Source of the DNA: Micractinium sp. NFX-FRZ
Taxonomy: Eukaryota > Chlorophyta > Trebouxiophyceae > Chlorellales > Chlorellaceae
Direction: 5' to 3'
NCBI GenBank assembly: GCA_029339195.1
Contig: JAPTJF010000091.1
Span: 1-64,000, forward strand
DNA length: 64,000 nucleotides
A program made the translations under genes and the position numbers. Under the pieces are notes generated by a model, which was not told the origin of the DNA, did not search any database, and worked only from the letters and a program-made list of their open reading frames with translations. This document shows, one piece after another, positions 17,261-29,003 of this stretch; the stretch's first letter is position 1, and every line of letters starts with the position of its first letter.

Positions 17261-20200
17261 TCACATCAGCTGCTTGCTCCACTCCTCGCCGCGGGCGCTC
17301 GCCAGGGTGCGCAGGCGCAGCGCCTGCACGGGTGGGCAGGCAGGCGGGGTATGTGGGAGGGGTGCACATGTTTCGGGCCGTTCTCACGCACACACCTGCA
17401 CGCAGGCAGGCGCATACATTCCCCACACAAACAAACACTTTGCGTGCTTTCCAACGCTTGCAGCGGCCAGCCGTACCTGCAGCTTGATCAAGCTGCTTGT
17501 GCCTGCGAGCGCCCACACCGCGGCTTTCCCAAAACAAACACTTCCCCCCCACGAGCAGCAAAAATCGGCGACTTTGCAGCGGCCAGCCGCACCTGCAGCT
17601 TGATGAAGCCCGCAGCGTCCTTCTGGTCGTACGCGCCGCCATCGTCCTCAAAGGAGGAGATCTTATTGTCGTACAGGCTGTACTGCGACTTGCGCCCCAC
17701 CACAATCGTGTTGCCCTGCACATGGGGGCCGGCCAGACACAAAGAGAGGTGAGAGGTGTTGGGAGGGGCATGGGAGGGGTTCTTGTTGCCCGCACCGGCT
17801 GCACTGGGAATGCCAGCACTGCAGCACAGAGCTGTTGGGTGGGCATGGGAGTCGGTGGAGGCAGGAGAGCGACTGCCGCCACTGCCCGGCGTGCAGCTCC
17901 GCACCTAAACTGCACTGAAATGCATGCCATGCACCCTGTGCAACTGCATGCGTGCAGCGCCGCTCACAAACGTCTGAGTCTTGTCAAATGCACCCTTCAG
18001 TACACACCCACAGCAACCTTCTCCCAGCTGCCCCCCCACACCTTGTACAGCTTCATGCGCACGGTGACGTTTTCAAGCTTTTAGGGCTTGTCAACTGCAC
18101 CCGTCTCTACACACCCGCTGCCACCTTCTCTCAACTGCCCCCCACACACCTTGTACAGCTTCATGCGCACGGTGCCGGTGACAAACTTCTGCGTCTTGTC
18201 AATCGCCTCCTGCATCGCCAGGCGCTCGGGCGAGAACCAGAAGCCGTTGTACACCAGCTCCGCGTAACGGGGCATCAGGTCGTCCTGCGGTACACAGGCG
18301 AGGGGTGCAGTACAAGTACAACCGAGGTCAGGGTGGTGCAAAGGTGTGGGGGGGGATGTTGTCAAGTGTGGCGGGGCAAAAAGCCGGTGCACAGGAGCTC
18401 AGCGTCACCATCCACCGCCATGCACACACACGCAGCCCATCGTCAGATGTGCACTCACGGCCCTCCCGACGGTCAGGCGCCCCCCCGCCCCCCCGCCTCA
18501 TGTGGGAAACCGACACAGCCCCTTGCCCCTTGACAAATGACAAATTGAGAGCTCGATAAGAGGTAAAGAAACAAAGGATTAAAGGAATAAAAGGAAACAG
18601 ACACACCTTGAGGTGCGCCTCGCCGCGGTCCGCCCCAGCAACACCCATTGGCACCACCAACCCCCACCACAGCTAGTCAGGCAGCAGAACAGGTCAGCCC
18701 CTCTGCACTCCGCCACACCGCCCCATGTGCAGCGCAACAGACACACCTTGAGGTGCGCCTCGCCGCGGTCCAGGCACACGCTCTCAATGGCGCGGCGCGC
18801 GGTGAGGAGCACGGTGCCGCCGGGGGTCTCGTACACGCCGCGCGACTTCATGCCCACAAAGCGGGACTCAACAATGTCCACGCGCCCGATGCCTGGAAGG
18901 AAGGAGGGAGGTGCCGAGCGACGGGGATGCTTGTCGATAAACCATCGCAGGCTGTTGCGGAACCCACTGGGCAACATGACCGCAGAGGAGCCAACAGTGT
19001 GCCCGTTGAGCAGGGCGACCAAGGCATGCGCACGCCACAGCCTCACCACTTGAACGTTTTTTTTTTTTTTTTTTTGCAAATCTCAAAAACAAAGCTGTCT
19101 TTCCTAAATTTTTCAATTTTGGCCCGCGCCACCCCAATCCAACACACACAGCCCAAGCCCACGCAGAGGCATTCAATGCAGACCCACACATTAAGCGTAC
19201 ATAACCCTGCACACCACAAACAACGCCACCAACACCAGCCCCCCCTTCCCTCACCGTTCTCCCCTCCCAGCCGGTTGAGCTCCGTGAGCAGCGTGGCGGG
19301 CGACATGCGCACGCCGTCAATGGCCACCGGGTCGCCCTCCTCAAAGTCAATCTCAATGTAGGTGGGGGTCTCGGGGGCCTGCGCGGGTGGGGTGGGGCAG
19401 AGAAGTCGGGGAGGCACAGAGGTGAGTGGCTCCGGGATGTGCAACAGGCAGGGCAGAAAAGTGCAGGAGCAGGACGGTGGTTGATGCCCTCCGCGGAGCC
19501 AATCTGGAGATTGCAGCAGCGCGGCAGCGGCGCCAGCAATGCAGCCGCGGCACAGCGCCACTCTGCACTCCAGGTCAGCCATGCCAGCACCAACTCAGCA
19601 CCGCCAGCTCCGCCAACACCACCAGCTCCGCCAGCACTGGCCAGCCCAGCACAGCGCCAGGTCAGCGGTGCCAGGTCAGCGCACCTGCTCGGGCGACACG
19701 GAGCGCGTGAACATGCTCTCGCTGGGCTCCTCCCAGGGGTCCTCCAGAGCGTTGCTGCAGTGCGTATAGGATTAGGGGCTAGGGTTTAAGGTTGTTTGGC
19801 TCAAGCACGTTGCTGCGGCATGAAGAGAGGCGGGGAGGGGCAGCACGGGGCAGGGCAGGAAGGAGCACAGTGGGTGCGATGGCCGGGGCCGGGAGTCTCA
19901 GGGCCCGGAAAGGCCGGCAAGCAAACGGGCGGCTGCCGGAAGGCAGGGCAGCTGGATGCACTGGCCTGGCCTCGCTCCCCACGTAAGAAAAAAAGGTTTG
20001 AGAGGCTCTCTTCCTCCCCTCGCAAGACCCCTCGCCTTACGCAGCGTGCCTCCCCTCCTCCCGTCAGACGGGTCAGTCACTCGCTCACCCCACGAAAGAG
20101 ATGTGCAGCAGGCACATGTGCGGGCAAGAAGACCTTGGCACAGGCACCGCCCTGCCATCCGCTCACCCCTCGTAAGAGATGTGCAGCAGGTTTGCGTCCA

Positions 20201-20674
20201 TGGAGAAGGGCGGCTCGTTGCGCTTGCCCGCGGGCACCGCCAGGCCGTGGGTCTCGGCATACTCGATGAGGCGGGTGCGCGAGTTGAGGTCCCACTCGCG
20301 CCAGGGGGCAATCACCTTGATGTCGGGCTTCAGGCCATAGTAGCTGCAGCATGTGGGGTTTTGGGAGAGGCCAACGACTGTGCGTGAGCACGGTACGGAA
20401 GGTGGGGGGTAAAGGGGACAGGCAGCACTGGGCGTGGTGCCAGGCTTCCGCTGAATGGCATGCCAAGCCGTTTCAGCACAGGGAAAGCAGGCGTACCCTT
20501 GAGTGGGATTAGTGAGTGCCTCAGCCCAGCTCAAACCGTGCTTGGTCGTTGGTCATCCCACGAGTACCCATCCCCCGCACTCTCCGTTCACCCTTGATGG
20601 CATATCAAGCCTTCCCAGCAGAAGGACCACACGTTGCTTCGTGAGCAGCCACTCACCCCAGCTCGAAGCGCACT

Positions 20675-20705
<31 letters not shown>

Positions 20706-22726
20706 TCACCGCGTCCGCCCCCACCTCCTTGGCAATCTCAATCTGGCGCTTGGCGATGAGCGGGCGCGCGATGGAGGTGCCCAGCAGATACACACCCTCG
20801 TACTGCGAGTTGGCCCTGCAAGGCGGGGGGAGGAGAGAAAGACGTGGGGGAAGGGGGAGGTGTGCGTGCGTGGTACAGGTGCCCAGCAGCAGTGGAGTGG
20901 GGCGCAGCACGTGGCGTCAACGGCAGGGGGGCAGCCAGTGCGTGGCCGGAGCGCCGTTGTGTACCGGCAGCACCGGCAGCAGCCTCACAAGCCGCAGCTT
21001 CCCCAGGTCAACGTGCAGGCCCTCCACGCCCCCCGCAGGCCGCCCCGCACCTGAACATGGGGAACACAAAGTCGCGCACAAACTCCTCCCGCAGGTCGTC
21101 AATGTAAATCTCCTTGACGCCCGCCGCCTCGGCCTTCTGGCGGGCAGGCTCCAGCTCCTCGCCCTGCCGGGAGGGAGGGAGGGAGGGAGGGAGGGGAGGG
21201 AGGGAGGCAGGCAGGAGGCACGGTTTGAGGGATGCTCAAGAAAGGGAAGAGGGGAGGGTGCAATGTCAGGCGAGAAGCGCAGGTTGGGGTTTGCGGGGCC
21301 CAGTACGCAAATTATGTGGGCGCGGCTGCGTGTGCAAGCGCTGCGTGCGTGTGCACGCTGCGCGCGTGCTGTGCACGCTGCGCGCGTGCTGTGCATGCCG
21401 CACAGCTCATGCATTGCTGCCTCCGCACACCCCGCGAACCGCCTGCCCTTGCCCCCCGGCGCGCCCCGCTGTGCGCGCTGTGCTCACCTGGCCCAGGTCA
21501 GCGGTGAAGGTCACCACCTCGCAGTCATACGTGTCCTGCAGGTGAAGGACGAGAGGGCAACAGAGGTGTGAGCGGTGCGCAGGGGGCTGCGCAGGGGGTC
21601 GAAAAAGGTGGCGAGTGCAGGGGCAGGGCTGCGGCAACGGCGATGAACACAACGGGCAGTGGCTTGGATATTGAGGCACTGCAACTTGTGAATCAGAAGG
21701 CCTGGATGTGCCCATCCCCAGCGAAGTGAAAGGCGGGGGTAGAAGCTGCCTGCTCCCGCCCTCACGAGCCAGCAAGCCCTGCTTGTCCTGACGTGCAACC
21801 CAAAGCACGAGCTCGTGCCCCCGCCTGCCCCTGCCCCCTACGTGCCTGCAGCCATTTCAAGATGACCGAGGTGTCGAGACCTGTAGAGGCAGAGGGCAAA
21901 CAGGCAGGCAGAATCATGTTCGAGTGAGTGCGAGAGTGTGCCGGAACAGCACGCTCTGTGCGCAGGGGTAGCGCAGAGCGCTGTGCGCCTAGCCGCCTGT
22001 AGTTCTGTGTGCCATGCGCCATGGTATCACACCGACTGCCAGGATTGCAGCACCGCTGCACGGCCTGCACCTCGGACCACGATGCCACGGCGGGGCACCC
22101 CGACCCGCCTGGGCACGCCGCCACATGTGCATGCAAAAGTGGGCTGATCAACCGCCCGGCAGTCAGTGGCGACGCTTGTACTTGTTATGCTCCACTCACC
22201 GCCGGAGTATGCAAGCACCACCTTCTTGACCTTGCTGGCGGAGCAGGCAACCACGCGGGGACGGGCTGCACGGGCGGTGCCCGCACGGTGCGCCACCCGG
22301 GTGCCGCCCACCACAGCCTTCTGGGCGGTCAGTCCTGTGAACGGGCAGGCAGGGGGGACGGAATGTCGGTGCAAATGCATAAGAAGGCAGTGCAGGAGGT
22401 GCTCCTGCTGACTGCTGGGCCTGGGAGCTGCCGCACGAGGCCACGCCAGCCGCAGCGGCGGCGAGCGGGTGGCAGGGGTTGGACGGACCCCCCCGTGGGA
22501 TTGCTCACGGCCCGAAAGGGCGATTATTTGCATGCAACTCTTCCGTGCAAGCACGAGGGCGAGGGAGGCACCCAAGCTGGCTGAGGATGCCGCCGCCCCG
22601 CTAGGGCATTAGCTCCCAACAGCTTGCACCGCTGCCGCCCGACGCGTGGCCCAAACGTCACGCAAAGCGACCCTGTGGCCGATGCTGCCCCGCCCAGCAG
22701 CGGCGCGCACCCTGGCAGCTCTGCAT
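17261..22726 (-). CDS. ASS1: Argininosuccinate synthase, probably plastid-targeted
   Basis: The enzyme condenses citrulline and aspartate with ATP in arginine synthesis. Thirteen exons on the minus strand (22711-22726, 22200-22334, 21846-21880, 21488-21535, 21051-21163, 20657-20815, 20167-20343, 19685-19754, 19255-19378, 18747-18892, 18150-18284, 17593-17715, 17261-17323) close in phase to 447 residues. Visible motifs are the PP-loop [31 protein letters not shown], the signature [25 protein letters not shown] and [12 protein letters not shown]. The first 45 residues ([16 protein letters not shown]) look like a chloroplast transit peptide. The 16-nt first exon (MQSCQ) is inferred; an in-frame ATG near 22383 is an alternative. 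The intron after 21846 has a GC donor. Several introns carry exon-edge echoes. Identification is very secure. Confidence 0.96.
17458..17500 (-). repeat. Copy of ASS exon 12 3' end plus donor
   Basis: The segment ttgcagcggccagccgtacc plus tgcagcttgat is a close copy of the exon 12/donor junction at 17572-17608, about 112 bp further along the intron in the transcription direction. Confidence 0.88.
17969..18120 (-). repeat. Partial copies of ASS exon 11 end (about 107-118 bp unit)
   Basis: The exon 11 end encoding [10 protein letters not shown] with its donor (18148-18197) is repeated at about 18038-18070. Fragments of the KTQKF-coding part recur at about 17969-17990 and 18072-18095. The intron is therefore built mostly from copies of the upstream exon edge, and one junction contains TTTTAGGG. 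Confidence 0.88.
18596..18631 (-). repeat. Exact 36-bp copy of ASS exon 10 end plus donor
   Basis: Positions 18596-18631 match 18736-18771, which spans the exon 10 3' end (LDRGEAHLK) and its donor, at a spacing of 140 bp. The second donor is intact and could be used as an alternative 5' splice site. Confidence 0.95.
19058..19240 (-). other. AT-richer intron segment ending in an A-run on the transcribed strand
   Basis: Intron 9 of ASS contains about twenty T on the plus strand (about 19057-19076), which is a poly-A run in the sense orientation. It is preceded on the minus strand by an AT-richer stretch (aaaattgaaaaatttagg). A 3' A-run suggests a retroposed short element, but I see no Pol III boxes or target-site duplication. 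Confidence 0.4.
20081..20120 (-). repeat. Copy of ASS exon 7 3' end plus donor
   Basis: The sequence around the exon 7 donor (20158-20197, encoding LLHISYEG) recurs as tcgctcaccccacgaaagag plus atgtgcagcag, about 78 bp away in the intron. It is partly diverged. Confidence 0.88.
20513..20556 (-). repeat. Copy of ASS exon 6 3' end plus donor
   Basis: The donor junction after QVRFELG (20649-20689) is echoed here with several substitutions, about 135 bp downstream in the transcription direction. Confidence 0.85.
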
Positions 22727-23676
22727 GACGCGCTGGGGAAGAGGGCTGCTGGGCTGTGCAAGGGCTTCCCTTGCAAAGCTTAGATAAAGCGGGGAGTGCA
22801 GGGAGGAGCGCACTGGGCCAGATCAAGTGATCGATGGCGGTTTGCAGCGCAGGGTTCACAGGCCTCCGCGGGGGCCGCCCCAGCGGGGCCAGCGTGCACC
22901 GCCAACGGCTCACCTTTGGCTGACTACCCAGGCATAACTCAGCCGCGGGTTGATTCTTGCAGTTCGGAAGCGCTACGCAGCAGCGCAGGGCTGTGCCCTT
23001 GTGCCGCCACAACCGGCAGTCGCTGGCGCAGCAGGGCTCCCTGCTAGCTTGCACCGCAAAGCCCTGTACTGCAGCACCACAAAGCCGAATTTGCTTGTTT
23101 GTGACCACAAGATTCCGCGACGACCATGCGCACAGCACAAGCGTATAAGCACCGCCTGCTGCCACGGGGTGCCGGCCGTGAGCGTGCCGTGCCTGGCTTG
23201 ACCAAACAGTGCAAGGCAAGCTGCCCGGAATGCGCCCCAGCCCTGCTCTGACCAGTGAGCTTCGTAATTTCTTGCAATTGGGAGTGAAGTGGCACCAGCA
23301 GCCATCCAGACGCGCCAGTGTGCGGAGCGTAGCGGCAGCGGTGCATCCCAACCGCCGGCAAAAGCAGCCATGGCACCACTCCTGCCTGCTTGCTGGCCTG
23401 CTTGCACTTTGCACGGCTGCCTGCACCCAAGTCGTGAATTGTGGGAATCAATATCAACATTATTCAATATAGCCTGCAAGCCAGCTAGAGCCAGGCACTC
23501 GGGTGGGCGAGGAAGTTGAAGTGGCGGCGGCGGCCGGCGAGTTGACCATGCTGCGCCAGCATGGACGCCCTCCTCTTCCTCCCTGACGCTACCCACCTGC
23601 TGCCCTTGCTGCTGAACCCACCTTGCTGCTTGAATTCTGTACGTCCCGGTGTGCAGCGCGGTGCCAGCCGCTTTGT
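22727..23676. promoter_or_regulatory. Divergent intergenic region, ASS / gene 5
   Basis: About 0.95 kb separates two genes transcribed outward, so both promoters should lie here. The composition is less skewed than in the neighbouring exons, with ATATTGAAT-like stretches near 23440-23475. I name no specific factor sites. Confidence 0.5.
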
Positions 23677-26600
23677 ATGTCCAGCAGTGCTTCCACTGCT
23701 CTTAGCTGCGCGCTGCGCTCCGGACAGCCTCTGCCCGATAGTCTGATTATATCGTACCTGGAGGAGCTGCAGGAGGAGCGGAAGCAGCCCAGCAACGTGA
23801 GTTCTCGGTGATCGGTGGAGGACTCGCGCGCTTCCCGACCCCCTCTGCCCTCCGGCAGGCGCATTGTAGACTGCAGACTCGTTTGGCACCGCCACTTGCG
23901 CCCATGCAGGCGGGGGCGGCTGAGCACCTTCAAGTTTCCAGCGGGCAGTGCGGTGATGGCTCTTCCGCGATGATGCTGGCGCGCCGAGAACAGACGATTA
24001 GGGCCACTGGAGACCGCCTGGCGCCGTCAGCCTTTGTGCTCAACCCGGGCGGCAAGGTGGTGCTGGCCGTGGCACAGGGCCCTCCCCAGGCCTTCTACAT
24101 TAGCAAGGACGCGGAGGACAGATTCGTGACGCCCACTATACCCCAGGGCACCACCTACGAGTGGTGGGTGCTGCCGCCGCTGCCGCCCAGCCGCCACTCC
24201 CGCCGCTGCCACGCTGCCGCCTTGCACCCACGTCGGCTGGCTCCCGACGCTTCGTTCTGGCGCAGTTGGATGCCGCCGGGATTCAATCCTCCTGTTCGGG
24301 GATCTGTGAAAGCAGCCTGCACACATGCGTCTCTGTTACAGGCTCATCCCCGCTTCCTCCCTGCCTCCCCATCGCTCACTCTACCTTGCTTGCTTGCGCC
24401 CGCCGTGCTACGTCCCGTCCCTGCAGGACGCCTGCTGAGCCCGGGCGTTACATCGTGCAGAGCGAGGTGTACCCGCACCTGCGGTCCACCATTCAGGTGC
24501 TGCAGGAGGCGCAGCAGGAGGACGCGACCGCTGTGCCTGCGCCAGGCGACATTGCCGCAGCCCGCCGCCGGCGCTCCAGCAGTATGCTGGGCAGCAGTGG
24601 CCCAGGCAGCAGCCTCGCCGACGAGCTTAGCAGCAGGGGGGCGTCCGCAGTGGATGAGCCGATCAGCTTCCCAGCGCTCACCGCTGCCCGCCCTGCCGGC
24701 TGGGGCGGCAGCAACAACAGCAGCAGCGGGATGCTCAGCCGAGCCACGCAGACGGCCGGCGGCAGCAGCGGCACCGTGAGCCGGCACACCTCCACCAGCA
24801 CAGTGTCCCCGGGGACGGTCCTGGGCCGCTTTGCACAGGCAGCAGAGGATGCTGATGCGGATGATGAGCTTGACCTGGAGGCAGCAGAGGCACCAGCTGG
24901 CAGCGGCCTGCGCCGCCGCCCACGCTCCAGCGCTGCTCCGCTGCCGGGCGCACCCCCAGGGGGCAGCCTGTCTGCCGTCACAGAGGCGCAGCGGCAGCAG
25001 CAGCAGCTGCCTGCTGGCGTGCTGCCGCCACTCAAGCCGGCGCAGCCGGCGGGGCTGGCGGGCCGCGAGAGCTTCTCCGTCCTGTCGAGCGGCTCAGGGG
25101 TGAGCGCCCGCCAGCGCCCAACTCTCGCCCTGCCTTGACAGGCATGCTCAGCTGCCGCGCCGATCGCAGCTGCTAGCCGCCATACGCTGACCACACTTGC
25201 TCTGCCCGCCCTGCTCTGCCCTGCCCTGCACCCTGCAGAGCTCCCCCCGCAGTGGCAGCGATCGCAGCTCCTCGTCAGCGCCTCCCCTGGTGGTGCAGCG
25301 CCGCATCCCAGGTGGCATGCTGCAGACCACACACGCCTACCCCTCAGCCGCAGCCCGCAGCAGCGTCTACAGCGACTCGCTCAGCGGCGGCAGCGATGAG
25401 AAGCAGCCGCTGCTGTTCAACGTGGCGGGGTCTCGCAGCGGGCAGGGCCCGCTGCACTCCCCCAGGTGGGAGTCGGGGCCTGGGTGGGAGGCAGGGTTGG
25501 GCAGGGCATTGCACAGGGCCGGGCAGAGGGTATTGGCAGGAACCAGAGGTATTGTGGAAGGGGGATCCGGCAATGGGTGGTGGCCTCTGGGGCAGCCTCC
25601 TACCCCTGGCCCCCTAGCTGTGCATGCGAGGTGGCAGCCTACTGCAGCCGGCCCACTGGCACCTACCCACAGCTGTCCTGTGCCCACCCTGCCTCCTGCC
25701 TGCCTGTGTGCCGCCCTGCAGCTACGGCAGCAGCACGGGCAGCTTCCGGCCGTACCCCGCCGCCATGCCGCCCCACATGCAGCGCCCGCAAGAGGACCGC
25801 GCCCCCACGCCGCACAAGTGCCCGCGCTGCCGCAAGGAGTATCTGTCCACCATCAACCAGCGGCGCTGCATCAGCTCACACCTGGGCAACGGGGGCAAGG
25901 GGCGTGGCGCCGGCCCCAGCGGCAGCATGCCAGGTGGGCTGATGGGCCAACGGGGGTGATGTGTGCTTGCTGCGTGGGCGTGGCATGATTGGGTGCTCGC
26001 CTGTTGGTGCTCCTCCCGCCTACACAAGGGCTGCTGTCCGTGCACCCGGGCCCAGCTGGCATGTTGGTACGTTTCTGGTTCGGTGAATGTTCTTGACTTG
26101 AGCCGGAGGCTGCCAGCTGTCGCTGCGTGTCGCCAATAATTGCTTGTCGCAGCCTGCTGGTTCCGCTGCCTCTCAAACCGCCTCATGTGCTCTCCCTGCC
26201 CTAACGTACTGCAACATGTTTACCTCCTCCTGCAGATTCTGCCCAGCTGGCCGCCTTTTGGGACGAGCTGGATGAGGGGGAGAAGCGGGCTGTGATGGAC
26301 CTCAGGAGCGAGCTCAATGGGGAGATGCTCATGCGGCAGGTGGGGGCACGTGCCAGCAGGGCGGGCCAGGCGGGCACGTGGGGTGCTGCCCTGCGCTGTG
26401 CTGTGCTGTGGGTTGCTGTTCTGCGTTACGCTGTGCTGCGTGCGCGGGCAGCTCTGGTAACTGCCTCACCACCCGGTTGCCGCCTGCCTCACCACGCGCT
26501 TGCCTTCTCCCCTCCCCCTGCAGCTAGGGACCCCACCCATCCCATCCCACTGCGCAGTTTTGGCCCCGCTTCCTGGCCCCTCCATGACCCAGAATATCTT

Positions 26601-28972
26601 CCCTGCCGCCCTCTCCTGCAGTTTGAGGTGCAGAAGCTGCACCGCCAGCGCTTGCGGGCGATGCCAGAGACTGCCTCTTGTGCAAGCCTTGTTTCTCAAC
26701 CTATGCTTGCTCTCACGCTCCACCTGTGCAGCTGGAGATCCAGAAGCTGCACCGGCAGCGCTCGGGGGCCATGGATCAGCTCACCCAAGAGCAGAAGCGG
26801 CTGCACACCTCCGGCCTGCTGCTGCACTCGGCCTGCGAGGGCGGGCGCGGCAGCACGGGCGTGGCGGCGGCCATCCAGCGCCTCACAGGGGCAAACCTCA
26901 TGCGGTGAGGCAGGCCAGCAGGACATTCTGTTGATGTATGTGCGGTGGACTTCCGGCAGCAGTGCAAAAGCAGAGTCGGCGCATGCGTGAGCTTGTGCTG
27001 CTGCCCGGCCGCCCTCGACATGCTCCGTCGGGCAACCAGTGGGTCTGCGCCTGCCGCCCCTGACCTCTCCCTTGTATCCCACCTGCGTCCTCCCCTCCCC
27101 CGCCGCAGTGTGCTGAGCGAGGTGAGCGAGGGCACTTTCCTGGCGGACCGCAACCCCATCAGCCAGGAGGAGTTCCACACAGGTGCGTGCTGTCTGAAGG
27201 TAGCATTTGTGGTGGTAGTGGTGGCAGTGTCCTGATTGCTTTGAAGTCCACCAGCCGGTCTGCTGTCTTCGGACCCAGGAGCCAAGAGTAGATTTCGTTC
27301 ACACAGGTGGACGTTGTAAGACGTTTGTTGGCGGCCTTGAGGAGCAGTGGCTGAGGGGCTGAGGCGCATGTTGACGGTCTTGGCAGGCTCACACCACTGC
27401 GATTGCAATCGTGCTACTTGTTCTCCTCGTGTGCACGCTGCTGTTGCCGCCACCTCTGCTGGCCACCACAACCGGCCCGGACCCTACCCAACCTGCGGCA
27501 CCTCCCTCCCTCTTGCTGCACCTGCAGGCAACAACCTGGAGGCTGGGCTGGGTGCCCTGGTGATGAAGCGCCTGGTGGATGCCCACCTGGCAGCCAAGCA
27601 GCGCCAGGCGGACCGCCTGCAGCGCGAGCTCGAGGCGAGAGGGGAGGGCTCGTGGTTTGGGAGGGGGGTGGCGGGAGGGGGGCTGGAAGGGGCGCACGGC
27701 AGCGGTGCTGGCAGTGTGCGTGCGGCAGCGGGCTGGGACAAGGTGGCCTGGGAGGGCGTGAAGGGCTGGGGTTAGGGTTGGGGTCGGGGCTGGCGACGTG
27801 GCTGTGCGGCTGGCAGTGTGCGGGGCAGGCGCTGCTCTTTCTTCTGGCTGTACCTGTTGCCCATGCGAAGCTGCGCTCGGTGCTCCGACTCACACAGAGT
27901 TTCTGCTCCTCCCTGGTGCTGTGCTGCAGGACCAGGAGGCGGTCCAGCAGGCTCAGAAGGCCGGCAAGAAGAAGGTCAAGGCAAAAGCCAAGGGCAAGGC
28001 TGTTGCTGCCGCAGCACCGCCAGCTGGCAAGCCCGCCGGCAAGGCGGCACTTGCAGCTCCAGCAGCGGCACCTGCTGCCCCGGCAGCGGCCTCCGCTGTT
28101 GCCTCGGATTCAGATGACGGGGCCGCTCCAGGAGCAGCAGATGTCTCCCAGCAGCAGCAGCAGCAGCAGCAGAAACATCAGGAGAGCCTCCCACCGCCGC
28201 CAGCAGCGGAGCAGGCCAACGGCACTGCAGTAGCAGCAGCACCAGCCGCGCCGCCAGCTGCCGACGTGCTTTCGCCACCACGCCCCGGTGGCGGCGAGCG
28301 CTACGGCAGCAGCCCGGTGAAGCCCTCTGCTGGTGCCGCCGAAAGCAGCAGGTTTACCAACTTCCTGTTTGCTGAGGAAGCCGAGGTGGAGACGCAGCCT
28401 GTGGCAGAGGCCGGGGCAGAGCCAACCAACGGCTGGCGCATGGCCGGCAGCGGGCGCGCCACGCGCACCTCCTCCCAACCTGTCAGCGCGCCCAAGGCTG
28501 GCCGCAGCAGCAGCAGCAGCCGCGTGCCGCCAGCAGCAGCAGCACCCAAAGGCACTGCTAGGGGAGCTGGGCGTGGCGGCAACGGCGGCCTGCAGCAGGA
28601 GCGGCCTTCCTCGAGAAATGCTGCTGAGCGTGCCGTGCCTGCCATCGGCAGTGCTCCGGCGGCAGCAGCACCGCCCAAACCGGCAGCAGCACCAAGCAAC
28701 GGCAAGACGCCGGCAGCGGCGACAAGCAGCCGCCACCCGGCTAGCGGCGCAACAGCGCCCGCAGCCAGCAGCAAGCCGCAGCAGCAGGCTCTCCCGCCGA
28801 GCAAGGAGAGCTTCCCTGCGCTGCCTGCAGTAGCCGGCGGCAAGCCTGCAGCTCCCACCGGCCCCGGCAGCGCACCAGGTGCCTCGTTCAGCTATGCAGC
28901 TGCAGCGTCCAAGTCACGGAAAGACGGCGGCAAGGCGGCAGCAGCCCCCAAGTCGGAGCCTGCAACTGCCCA

Positions 28973-29003
<31 letters not shown>

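Noticed and set aside
22377..22575. Start of ASS at an ATG near 22383 (MHLHRHSV)
   Set aside because: It is possible, but the 16-nt exon at 22711-22726 gives a more typical transit-peptide start and closes the phase; kept only as an alternative.
26622..26730. FEVQKLHRQRLRAM segment as a separate exon of gene 5
   Set aside because: It has an acceptor but no donor before the next copy; it is best explained as an echo of exon 7.
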